Below, one piece after another: positions 36,180-47,800 of a stretch of 64,000 bases of DNA. Each line of letters starts with the position of its first letter. Positions within the stretch are counted from its first letter, which is position 1. The notes beneath the pieces were generated by a model, which did not search any database, was not told the origin of the DNA, and saw nothing but the letters and a program-made list of their open reading frames with translations. Source of the stretch: Ziziphus jujuba (taxonomy: Eukaryota > Streptophyta > Magnoliopsida > Rosales > Rhamnaceae); NCBI RefSeq assembly GCF_031755915.1, contig NC_083382.1, forward strand, positions 14,521,501 through 14,585,500. The letters run 5' to 3'. The position numbers and the translations under genes are program-made.

Positions 36180-37453
36180 TTGTATAGAATCTTCTACTTG
36201 TATAGAAGAACAACGTCTTCATTTTGTATTCTTTGACTATAGCAAAATAGATAGTTGTGTTTCTTAACACCAGAATTAGCCTTTTTCCCTGCTGACCTCA
36301 TCAAAGAAATGTTGTTGGACCTGGTCTTATGTGTTAGATAAACAGCCATGGAAGGTACTAGTATAGGAGACATCGAAGTATCTCCTCTATCTAGATATGC
36401 CTCCACATCCATGTGAACATTAAAAAACAACGTGTGTGCATCCAAGGACTCCATTTCATTTAAATTATCCACGTCATCAGATCATACTGTAAGTGCTAGT
36501 TCCTGGTTGTTTTCAAAATAACCGTTTTGAACTGTCTCTAAAGTCATAACTGCCACAGTCAATAACTGCTTTGCCAGATGGTCTTTGACAGGTATTGAGG
36601 AGGACACCATATTTGACGTAGGTTCACGATCATGCTTTGAAGACACCAAAGATTGTGAAGAAACTTCATGGGATGCTTTCGTAAATTGAATTGGCTTTCT
36701 TGGAAGATTTTTCCTTCCCACAAGTAAATTAATAGAATGGTTTGCTCGCAACCATGCACCGTATTGATTCCCCTGACCAACATCGTCAAGCATACAATTT
36801 TTCTGTGGGTGGCCTAGGATGCCACAGTGAAAACAAAAATTGGGTAGTTTTTCATACTAAAACTCCATCCACATATGTTCATGATTAGTCAAAGCCAATT
36901 TCATACCACGACGTAAAGGCCATCGTATATCCAATCTCACATGAACACGCATGAATTTTCCCATACAAAAACCATCTTCATCATAATCAACCATTATGCA
37001 GTCACCCAATAGAGCACCAATTGTCTCCCCAATGGATTTTATCATAAAATGTAAAGGAATGTTATGGATTTGAATCCAAAAGAGGGCTTTATGAATTAAC
37101 ACAGAACGTGGGATGATAGAACCTATGACTTCATCAGTTAATACTAATGTGCATTCAAAATGCCATGGCGCCCCAGTAGTAACACGCTCTCTATCTCGAA
37201 CACTGACAAAATGGTAGAGGAAAGTATTGTCATTTAGTTCCTTAAAATGAACAAAGCAAGAGATACCCCATAAAGATTGCATCATGTCAATGAAAGCGCA
37301 TTTGTTAAAATGAAACTTCATAAGGACTCGAGCTAGAAGATGTTTCTGTAACCGATCCACATCCAAATGAAGATCATGGTTAATAACCAAAGTGTCACTC
37401 TCCTCTAATGTTAATTGTAAATGTTTCTGGAAACTAGTAGTAACTTCATCCAT
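36180..37453 (-). pseudogene. LINE ORF1: DUF4283 and CCHC zinc knuckle protein
   Basis: The start is placed at the ATG of MDEVTTSFQKH (37453), because DUF4283 proteins begin shortly before this motif. The DUF4283 domain runs to about 36880 (NKCAFIDMMQSLWG, HKALFWIQIHNIPLHFM, RRGMKLALTNHEHMW). A TAG then interrupts the frame before the knuckle CFHCGILGHPQKNC at about 36805, which has the CCHC spacing. The rest (to about 36180) is low-similarity linker. The protein would bind LINE RNA. Confidence 0.85.
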
Positions 37454-37654
37454 CAACAGCCAAGAAAACAAAGAAAAAACATAAATAGAAAGAAAAAGAG
37501 GAACAAAGAGAAAAGAAACAGAAACAATGAATAAAAACTTCTCACAAAAGACGAAGGAGATGAAACCTCATGCACCCGAAGTCATGAGAAAAACTCCCAT
37601 GCAAAAAGAGAAAACCTCTCATGCAGAGAGACCCGTTAATACGTTTAAGCCATT

Positions 37655-37668
37655 CCCCCCTAAAGAAT
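37655..37668 (+). repeat. Target site duplication of the LINE, right copy
   Basis: CCCCCCTAAAGAAT, identical to 31961-31974. It marks the 5' end of the LINE. Confidence 0.9.
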
Positions 37669-37909
37669 GTTAGTCTCATATATATAGCAAAAATAAAATT
37701 AAAGGTTTAAATGCATTTATTACCTTTACCATCTCATTTTCACTTCTTTTTTTTTTTTTTTTTTTGGTGGCAATGGAGGCTTTATAATTTAAAATTTTCC
37801 AATTAAAACTCTTAATTTTTAATTTTGTAGCAAATGTAGAACAATTACTGACTATGACCTTTACCAATAAAGTTTATACGTATATGACAACTTAATTGAT
37901 TACTTTATA

Positions 37910-38495
37910 GATTCAAATTGGAAAGATTTTATATCCGATCTTTCAAAATAAAGAAAAAAATTATAAAAGACATCGTTCATTTGATTCAAAGTTTAAAAAG
38001 TCGATATTGACGAAAAAATTGACGATTCAAAATATGAAAATATACACAAAAATATTAAAAATTATTAAATATCAATAAAAGCTCATAAAAATTATAGAAA
38101 TTGATGAAAATTTATTTTCAAAAATAAAATTTTTTATTCAAAGGTAAAAAAAAGCTATCAATAAATTTAGTTGAGTAAAAAGTTTTACTAAATATCAATA
38201 ATGTTTATAAATGTTTTAATAAAAAATTAAAAAAATTAATTTAATAGATATTTTCAAAATTTCTACTTCAAAATTTATACAGAAATTATAAATTTTTTAA
38301 CCAATTTATGAAAGGATTAATGTAGATATTTTAACAAAAACTTCTATAGAAATTATGAAGAAATATAAAAAAATTTCATAGATATTGTAAAATTTTTATC
38401 AATTTTTATTCGAGATCTAAATTTCCTTTCTATCTGTCAGAAAAACAAAATTTTTATAATTTTTTATAATTTTTTAAATGTTGACTTAGCCTTAC
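37910..38495 (+). repeat. AT-rich dispersed repeat, copy 1
   Basis: Shares an ordered set of blocks with 39630-40770: AAAATATGAAAATAT, a GATGAAAATTTATTTT-type block, repeated ATAGAAATT motifs, CTAAATTTCCT, and a TTTTTAAATGTTGA end. No coding capacity. It lies just 3' of the WSD1-like pseudogene. Confidence 0.5.
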
Positions 38496-38579
38496 ATTCC
38501 CATGGTAAAATTTCCCCATACATAAATGGAGCAATACACCCATTTATAATAATAACAACAATAATAATAACAATAATAT

Positions 38580-38670
38580 CAACAACAGCAATAATAATAT
38601 TGATAGATACATACATATACATATACATATATATACATATACATATACATATATATATATATATATCCAT
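38580..38670. repeat. (TA/CATA)n and nearby (AAT)n microsatellites
   Basis: CATATA-type repeats at 38600-38667 are followed at 38728-38751 by (AAT)n. Simple-sequence DNA. Confidence 0.8.
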
Positions 38671-39629
38671 ACATAGAGTTGCACATTTATTTTATAGGGG
38701 AAGTTTCACACTCCACCTAGAATATAAAATAATAATAATAATAATAATAATGTATCGAAATTATTGGTCTTAGCAAATATAATGGGGCGTGAAGCGTCTA
38801 TCATGAAAGCGATCCAATATACATTATGGAAACTAATTTATGCCTTACCTTTTATCTTTCAAAGGCTTGTCCTATTATTCATTTAAAAAAAAAAAAAAAA
38901 TCCTAGCCCTATTAAGAGTTTCGTGCTGCTTTGAAGATGGTGTCAAAAGCTTGTTCCATGCATGACTTGAACTTCTGCTGGTCTATATGCCCTTCTTTAG
39001 TTCCAAAGGTAACGCTCAGCTTCCCCATGTAACTCACAATGTTTATATCCAGGTCCTACAAAATCCCACAATATTGTAAAATAAAAACCTATCTAACTAA
39101 TAAAAAATTAATATAAAAGCAACACACACGTCCAAAAAAAATTTTCCCCAAAAAAAAAAAAAAAGAACACAAAAAAATGATATAATACTGTTAATGATTA
39201 AAAAAAATTTTCCAACTGCGATTGGCCTGTTTAACGGATAATATAAAACCATTTTATTAAAAAATTTACAATTAAACATATGTAAAGTATATATTTTAAG
39301 TTTTTGAAACACAAGTATACACAAACATAAAATAAAAATAAATAAATAAATAAATCGAGATTCAATTTATATACCTCGGGTGTCCCAACCAGGGAATAAT
39401 ATAAGCCCTTAACAGGTTGATTAGCCAGAGCCATATGTTCCACCGGACCAATCATATTTGAGATAACCATGCCTGCATTTGTTACCGTGCTGTATATGAA
39501 CTCTGCCGCCACTGCCTGGAATAAAATAATTTTCATATTTATTTAAATTTAGATAAAAAAAAGATTATTTTATTATCCCATTACTTTTGTTGTGCTTAGT
39601 GCAACCAAACAAATTATGGGTTAACACAA

Positions 39630-40770
39630 CATTCAAAAAATGGATATAGACCCAAATATTAAAAGTATAAAATATGAAAATATTTATAAAAATATTGAAA
39701 ATTATTTAATATTGATAAAAATTATAAAATTGATTGAAATTAATGAAAATTTATTTTAAAAAATAAAGATTTTTATTGAAATTTTTGGATTAACTTATTT
39801 AATTAATTAAATGTCAAACTAGCTATAAAAATTGTAAAAATATTGGATGAATTTTGTATTTCTTTTAGTTAATCACGTATTATAAACATTAATGATCATA
39901 AATATATTATTATTAAAAAAATATAAAAAAAATACATATTTGGTAAAACTATTTATTAATTAAAAAATATAAAATAATTATTATAATTATATTATATATC
40001 ATAGAATATCATTTCAATGTCACATAGAATTTCTAGGTGGATGAAAATTATTGGTCCCTTCTTTATATAAGAAGTAATTATTAAAAGTTATATTTCCTTC
40101 ATAATTGTGCATATAATTGTAAATATGCCAATTGTATAGTTCTTGTAATAATGTGGCTATATAATCATTATATGATATCAGTCGTATGCAAAATTATTAT
40201 TCTCCTAGAGTTGAGTTTGAGACCGTACTAATGAGTTATTGCTTAATAACATACTATAAGTATTTCATCAATTCATTTAACTATATTTGCAGTGAATATA
40301 TTTCATGCACATTTTTATAATATTTATATACTCTATTATTATAATATAATATTTATCAATTATTTCACATATATATTTGTATTTTTGCCCATATTATAAT
40401 TTATATTTACTTTATAATATTTTATAGAAATATCAAATTTATTGTAGTAAAAAACATAATGGATAATTAGAAAATTAAACATAAATAATATTTATTAAAT
40501 TTTTTGAAAACTTTTCATAGAAATTTCATGAAAACTTCAGAAAGTTTCATAAAAATTATAAATTTTGTGACAAAATTGTGAAAAAAAAGATTAACGTGGA
40601 TATTATATAGAAATTTCAATAGAAATTTCGTGGAAATAATACTAATTCTGTGAAAATTTAACCTATTTTAGTTGGGGCTAAAATTTCCTATCCATCCTTT
40701 GAAAATATAAAAATTTCAAAAAAAAAATTCATGATCATTTCATGTTTTTAAATGTTGTTGACGCTAAACT
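39630..40770 (+). repeat. AT-rich dispersed repeat, copy 2, in the WSD1-like intron 3
   Basis: Longer relative of 37910-38495, with the same block order and an end reading GGGCTAAAATTTCCTATCC and then TTTTTAAATGTTGTTGACGC. It lies between exons 3 and 4 of the pseudogene. Element type unknown. Confidence 0.5.
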
Positions 40771-41481
40771 AGTAAAATATGGATCTTTTGATTGAATAGG
40801 CAAGCTAGATTATTTTAAGTATAGTGCAATCAAATTGGGGCTGCACTACATATGTTCTTTTATGTTTTTATAAAAGAGAAATATGGTTATATTAGGGAAT
40901 ACTTATAACGAATACGATATCAAATTGACATAGTTATCCACTATAACTTACTCATTATAAGTACCCTCTAATGGTAATTAATGGGTTAGAATTAAATTAG
41001 ATATGTAGTTTAAAATTAATTAATGAGAAAAATTACCCACCTCATAGCCTTTAAATTTCTTCACCATCTCCAATAGCCTACCGTTGAGGGAAACAGATAA
41101 AGATTTTCTCTTTCTCCCGATTACTTTTTGGGCATACCGAACAATATCCAATGGATTTGAAAATTGATCATTTCTGAATTTGGGAATTGGTATATGTAAA
41201 AAAGCAAATCGATTTCCCCATGGTGTCTTGGAATCAAGTTTCATCATGTCATTAATAGAAGCATGATCCATCATCCTTGTATTCAGCAACATAATTGCTA
41301 TGCAATTTGAGTTTGTTGATTCTTTGTTAATCTCTTGCACATATAGTCGAGTGCCAAAGATTGTTATTCCACAAATCACCTCGTTTATAGTTTGCCATGT
41401 TAAAATAGAATTAATTAATTCAGTTATGAATACAATATTAATTAACAAAATAAATTAATGATTTAAATAAGATAATTTACA

Positions 41482-41585
41482 AAGTTTTAAACAACCATGC
41501 AAGCATGCATTCAAATAGTTCTATTTGCTAAAAAAGTTTTAAACAACCATGCAAGCATGCATTCAAATAGTTCTATTTGCTAAAA
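41482..41585. repeat. Perfect 52-bp tandem duplication
   Basis: Two adjacent identical copies beginning AAGTTTTAAACAACCATGC, in intron 2 of the WSD1-like pseudogene. Perfect identity indicates a recent duplication. Confidence 0.95.
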
Positions 41586-42939
41586 TAAGCATAATACTAA
41601 TTAAGGGAAAAAATTGACAAAATTTTATATATATATATAAAAATTCTCCTATCCAAATTCTACATTAATGCAAAGTCTAGAAATGGTTTATAAACCCTTA
41701 TAGGCTCCTTTATTAGTACTTAGAAGTGCCTATTAGTGTTAGGTTATTCATAAACATTAAATTTAATTCAAGATCATAGATAGGAGTTTTATTGTATATA
41801 TTATATAGAGTTAGTTATAATCTTACTGTTGCAAGCTTATTCTTGATTAATTTCACTTGATTGAGAGAGAATGTCATGGTAGTTAATATTGTTGGCTGAA
41901 ATTCAACTCCAATATAATTTCCAGACCTTATTGGTGATTGATCATCTTTTAAAAAGTTGCTCTTTATAAGATTCCAACCGAAATCTGGTATGGTATATAA
42001 TATCGAAGAGAAAATTTGAGGCAGATGATGAATTATGCTTCTATTTGTTTTAAGTTTGGAGCTTTAGCGTGTAGGAAATGTTAGAGGAAGAGAAGGATTT
42101 TCAGCTTTTTGTAGTCAAGAAAGAAGAGCACCCATTAAAGAGTAGCCATCGCCAAGCGCATGGTGAAACTTGAATATGATATTACCAGCTGCTTTGCTAG
42201 TTGGGTATTTTACTATATGAATTTCCCATAGAGGTTTGTTTTGTGGAATTTTTTTGGTACGTATCTTTGATGAATATTCATCAAGATATTTATCATATGA
42301 TTCTGATGAAAGTCCGAAGGGAAAATTTGGGAAATTTAAATGATCTTCAACCTTCACTTCCACATTCTGCCATTGTTTGTTTCCATTGGAATCCTCAACC
42401 TGGTATGTACGACTTTTATTAGTTAATTCTTTGAAATGACCATAAAATAATAACAATAAGAAGAAGAAGAAAAAAAAAATCTAAACTAAGCTAAACGAAA
42501 CTAAAAGACGAACCAAACCTTATGCAAGTATATGCATGTTTTCCTTATTTAATATACTATTTAAGTATAATTCAGTTAGTGTTTTGACTGGATGATTTCG
42601 TGTTAATGATATTTGTGATATTAAACAAGATTGTATTAAAGATTAAAGTATTTTGTCAAAAAATGAAAAAAGTTACACACAAGAACTCAAATGTATAGGT
42701 GAGATTACTAAAAATAAAAAATAAAAAATGTATGGGTGAGATCTTTCAAGGAGAAAATACGCCGACGAATTAAAATTATCTCTGATTAATATTTGTGGGC
42801 AACACTATAATTAAGAATATTCAATATATATATATATATATATATAACTTTACAAATTTATGAATTAAACCAAGCATTTTAAATAAAACATGATTATTGA
42901 ATCAACTAGGGTCATATGTGGCACATGTGACCTTTAAAT

Positions 42940-43765
42940 CTGATTTTTTAAATTTCTTTTCAGATTTTCTCATTTAAAAAATTAAAAAATTTTGAGAGCC
43001 CCAAAAAAACTTATCCGACATTTAAAAAAAATTCCAAAAGCTCAAAAAAGTACTAGGTGGTAAAAAAAATAATTTTGAGGGCATAATAAAAAATACCAAA
43101 TGTTCAAAACCAATTTCAAGATCATAAAAAAAATATCAGATGGTTAAAAAAAGATTTAAGTGCCTAAAAGAATACCATCAAATATTAAAAAAATATGAGA
43201 GCCAAAAAAAATCAAATGTTACAAAAATTTTGAGAGCATGAAAAAAAAAATTTTGAAAATTCCAAAACAAATCAGATATTCAAAAAAAAAAAAAATTTGA
43301 AAGCTCAAAAAATTACCTAGTAAAATTTTTTTTCAAGAGAATGATAAAAAATACTTGATAGTCCAAAATTTTTTTGAGGGCTCGATAATAATACTAAATG
43401 TTTAAAAAATTCTAAGAGCACCAAAAAAAAAATAAAATTAGATGGTTAAAAAAATTCTAAGTGCTAGAAAAAAATGTCAAATATCCAAAAAAAAAAATTC
43501 GAGATATAAAAAAAATATATTCCAAAAATATCATATGGTAAAAAATTTTTTGAGAGCCCGATTACCATGTGGTAAAAAAAAAAAAAATCTAAGGACCTAA
43601 AAAATTACCATGTGGTTAAAAAGTTTCAAATTCCCAGAAAAAATAAGAGATGGTAAAAAAAATTCCTAAAGCTCAATAAAAATACCAAATGTTTTTTGGG
43701 CTTTAAGAATTTTTTTGAACATTAGGTAATTTTTTGTTTTATTGGGATCTTGAATTTTTTTAAAA
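42940..43765. repeat. Degenerate A-rich tandem array in WSD1-like intron 1
   Basis: Units of roughly 40-60 bp repeat a pattern of GAGAGC, a long A-run, ATACCAAATG or similar, and an A-run with TTTTGA. Around a dozen units can be traced with heavy divergence. It has no coding sense and is strand-asymmetric (A on the plus strand, T on the minus). Confidence 0.55.
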
Positions 43766-44025
43766 TTTTTATATGGAAAAAACTGTAAAACAAATAAAAA
43801 AAATTATATTTGGGAGTCACATACACTGCACATGATATCTATTTGCCGGACTCAGTTAATTTTAACTAAGTTGGACTAATTTGTAACAATTTTGAAAATG
43901 GAGATATCAATGTGGCAACATTGATTGTAAAGCTCTTAAAACAAAATCAATTGATTTTAGAGTACATCAAAGTGCAAGTATTATTTTTTTTCCCTAAATA
44001 AATTGGTCAAGTCTCATGATTCAAA

Positions 44026-44061
<36 letters not shown>

Positions 44062-44263
44062 ATTTTTTTATATGCATATAACCAGTAATACAATTCTAAA
44101 TAAATAAATAATGAATCTGACCAAAAAAAAGAAAAAAAAGAGAGAATTGTATAATAATCTTATTGAAATGAAAGAAGTGAAGAAAAGAAAAGGAAGTGGA
44201 AAAGCACACCATGATTGAAGAGAAACATGGGTTGATGGGAAGCAAAACACCACAAACCAAAGA

Positions 44264-44268
44264 CATAG
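44264..44268 (+). repeat. Target duplication CATAG, left copy
   Basis: CATAG directly before the left LTR of the chromovirus, identical to 50016-50020. Confidence 0.9.
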
Positions 44269-44796
44269 TGTCATGGTCCCACCGTTCTAAGCGTACAACG
44301 GGGCCGTGCGGTGCTTACTTGCCCCTCGCGGGTAGTCAGCCAACCGTTAATGTCCCTCGCAAGCAAATAACCCACACGATATTAGTATAGTGCATGCACC
44401 AAGCAAGCAATAAAATAAAGCATGTAATCACACAATCGTTAGAAAAAGGGTCAGTAAACAAGGCAACAATACGATGAATTGGAAATGGGTTCGTTTTATT
44501 CGGTCTCCATGGAGAGAACAGCAGAGAGGTTTACAAGCATGCTATTAAAAGTTCTCACCTATGCTAGTGGTCTAGCCCAACAACTCGCCGACTAGCCACC
44601 CCCTTCCAAAGAGCTTATCGGGCCATTTTCATTCCGACAGGAATACATATCAAAATATACGAGGAATCATAATCGTACTATTTCGAATAACAAAAGCTAG
44701 AAATCCAAGCAAGTGACCATGGGCTTGACGAATGATCCTGGATGAACTTGGCTTGGTATTTACAATCAAAATACGGAGGTGTGTGCGACTTTTACA
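44269..44796 (-). repeat. 3' LTR of the chromovirus
   Basis: On the plus strand it starts TGTCATGGTCCCACCG and ends GTGCGACTTTTACA. About 96% identical to 49489-50015 by eye. Confidence 0.95.
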
Positions 44797-44828
44797 TCCT
44801 CCCCCACTCATTCTATCGACGCCCTCGA

Positions 44829-47800
44829 CTACTCTGCTGCCTTAAACTCCTCGATCTGCTGCTTGTAGGGTGCCAAGTTGCCTTCCTTTTCCCAGCTGGT
44901 TTCTTCTTCTCCTAGTCCCTTCCACTTGATGAGGTACTCTCGTACTGGCTGTCGATGCATGCTTCTGGTTCTTTCTACAAAGATCTCCTCCACTTCCTTG
45001 GTTGTCTTCAATAGCTTGGTCTTGACTTCGGCTCTTGTTGGAGTGTTGCGCGCTGGATCCTCCTTGTCGGTGTAGTATGGCTTGATTTTACTGACGTGGA
45101 ATACTGGGTGCACTCTCATCCATCCTGGGGTAACCACCTTATACGACGCCCTCCTTACTTTGGCAATGATCGGCATTGGTCCCTCATATTTTCTCATCAA
45201 CCTGGGGTCTCTGTCCCTTAGCTAGCGAAATTGCTCTCGAGTTAGGTTAACCATCACCATATCCCCCGCATTGAACTCTAGGGGTCGCCGGTCTTTGTCT
45301 GTCCATTTCTTCATCCGATTTGTCGCCTTCTCCAAGTAGGCCCTGGCTATTTCCATGTTGTTCTTCCACTCTTTGGTGAAGTTGAAAACCCTTGGGTTCT
45401 TGCCTTGGTACTCATTGATTGTGTGTGGAAGTAAGGACTTCTAGCCGTTAACTATTTCGAATTGGCACTTACTTGTGGGAGATCCCTTCTATGCGTTAAA
45501 GCAGAATTGAGCTACATCAAGGAGTAGCGCCCAATTCTTCTGGTTGGCACTAACAAAGTGTTGTAGGTACTCCTCCAACATGCCATTGAATCTTTCCCTC
45601 TACCCATCCATTTGCGGGTGATAACCGGAGGAAATGTTGAGCTGGGACCCAAGAAGCTTGAATAGTTCTGTCCAGTGAACTTTGCATCTCTATCACTTAC
45701 AATGTGTCGGGGCACACCCCAATATTTCACCACATACTTGAAGAATAAGCGGGCAGTTTCCTTGGCCGTACAGTACTTTGAGGCAGGGATGAATGTTGCA
45801 TATTCTGAGAATCGATCCACAATAACCAAAATACTTGAAAGATTCCCGATCTTTGGAAGGTTGGTGATGAAATCGATTGACACACTCTCCCATGGGCGTG
45901 ACGGGACAAATAGAGGTTCTAACAGCCCTGGTGGTTTCTGCCTCTAAACTTTGTCCTGTTGGCACACAAGACAGGTTCGGATGTAGTTCATAATATCGTC
46001 ACACATCTGTGGCCAATAATATCCCTGTTTGATTAAGGCATACGTCCTTTGCCACCTCGGATGTCCAGCCCACAAAGTGTCGTGGCATTCTTTCATTAAC
46101 ATCTTTCTTAGGTCTCCAGCCTTCGGGACAAATAACCTATTTCCTTTTGTCCACAGTAAGTCATCTTCCTCCCAAAATTGACGAGTTTTTCCCTCCTTGC
46201 ACAGTTTGAGGATATTCTGGGCACATTGATCTCCCCCTAGATGTTGCTTTATCAGCTCTCGCATTGAATTCGCAATAGTACTCGCAGCCATGTTAGCCAC
46301 CACCCTTAGTGCCACAAGCTCCGTCTTACGACTTAGGGTATCGACTGCCTGGTTTTTGGTCCCCGCTTTGTGCTCAAAATGAAGGTCAAACTCTGCAATG
46401 AATTCCTGCCAACGAGCTTGTTTTGGAGTTAGTTTTGGTTGTGTAAGGAAGTGACTAACGGCTGAGTTATCAGTCTTTACTACAAAGCTTGACCCCAATA
46501 AGTAGTGCCTCCAGGTTCTTAAACAATGAATTACTGCAAGCATCTCCTTTTCTTGAGCCGTATAGTTTTTTTCTGCTGCTGATAACTTCCTGCTTTCATA
46601 GGCGACAGGATGACCATCTTGGAGTAGGACTCCACCTAAAGCGAAGTCAGATGCATCAGTTTGGACTTTAAAGGGCCTTGTGATGTCCGACAGGGCCAAC
46701 ACCGGGTCTTTCATCATAGCTTCCTTTAGATCCTGGAATGCGCCCTCACATTCCTTGCTCCACTCCCAAGGCACCTCCTTCTTTAGCAATTCCGTTAGGG
46801 GAGTTGCTTTCTTCGAGTATCATTTTATGAAACGACGGTAGTAATTTGCCAATCCCAGAAATGATCTAAGTTCTTTCACATTAGTGGGAGTTTTCCATTC
46901 TTGGATGGCTTTTACCTTCTCCATGTCCATACGGATCTTCCCCTCTTCGATGATGTGTCCCAGAAACTTGATTCGTCTTCTACCAAATGCATATTTTTCC
47001 TTATTCACAAATAATTGATTTTCTCGGAGTCTATGGAATACCATTCGAATGTGTTCGACATGTTCTTCCAAGGTAAGGCTAAAGATTACACTGTCATTAA
47101 GGTACACCACCACAAATTTGTCAAGGAAGTCTCGAAATACCTAGTTCATGAGAGTGCAAAATGTTGCTGGTGCATTCGTCAACCCAAAAGGCATCACCAG
47201 GAATTCGAAGGCTCTGTATCATGTAACGCAGGTGGTTTTCTCTTCGTCTCCTTTAGCGATTCTCATTTGGTAGTATTTCGATCTCAAATCCAATTGAGTG
47301 AAAAATTTGGCTCCACTTAGCTGGTCGAACAGGTTAGCTATTAAAGGGATCGGGTACTTGTTTCGCACCGTGACCTTGTTCAGTGCTCGATAATCTACAC
47401 ACAGGCGCAAAGTTCCATCTTTCTTCTTTTGGAATAATATTGGAGTGCCATAAGGTGCCTTCGAAGGTCTCAGGAACCCTGCTTCCAGAAGTTCCCTGAG
47501 TTGCTTCCGTAGCTCTGCCAGCTCAGGAGGGGCCATCCTATAAGATGCTTTTGCTGGAGGTTTTGCCCCGGTATCAGTTTGATTTTGTGGTCAATATCTC
47601 GTCGAGGAGGTAGGTTCCTTGGTAAGTTGTCCGGCATCACATCATTGAATGATTTAAGGCATCCAGCACCATAGAAAGGCTTCATCATCTTCACCCTCCC
47701 TCGCTACCACCAATGCTATGTAAGAGGGTTCTTTGCGTCTTACTCCCTTCTTAAATTGGAAAGTTGATAGAAGTTTGGGGTTGTTCAGTTGCTTCCTCTG

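Larger units (their letters stand above)
31975..37654 (-). mobile_element. L1-type LINE retrotransposon, near full length
   Basis: A 14-bp perfect duplication flanks 5680 bp. The minus-strand order is ORF1 (DUF4283 plus zinc knuckle), ORF2 with endonuclease, reverse transcriptase, zf-RVT and RNase H, then a short A-rich tail (CTCAAAAAACAAA) at 31975-31987. This is the architecture of plant L1 LINEs with a C-terminal RNase H. Stops and frameshifts interrupt both ORFs, yet the target duplication is perfect, so the insertion is moderately old. It ends about 400 bp upstream of the CAAX protease gene, in the same transcriptional orientation. Confidence 0.92.

Noticed and set aside
38464..38670. 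68-codon Tyr/Ile-rich minus-strand frame
   Set aside because: Translation of (TA/CATA)n microsatellite sequence.
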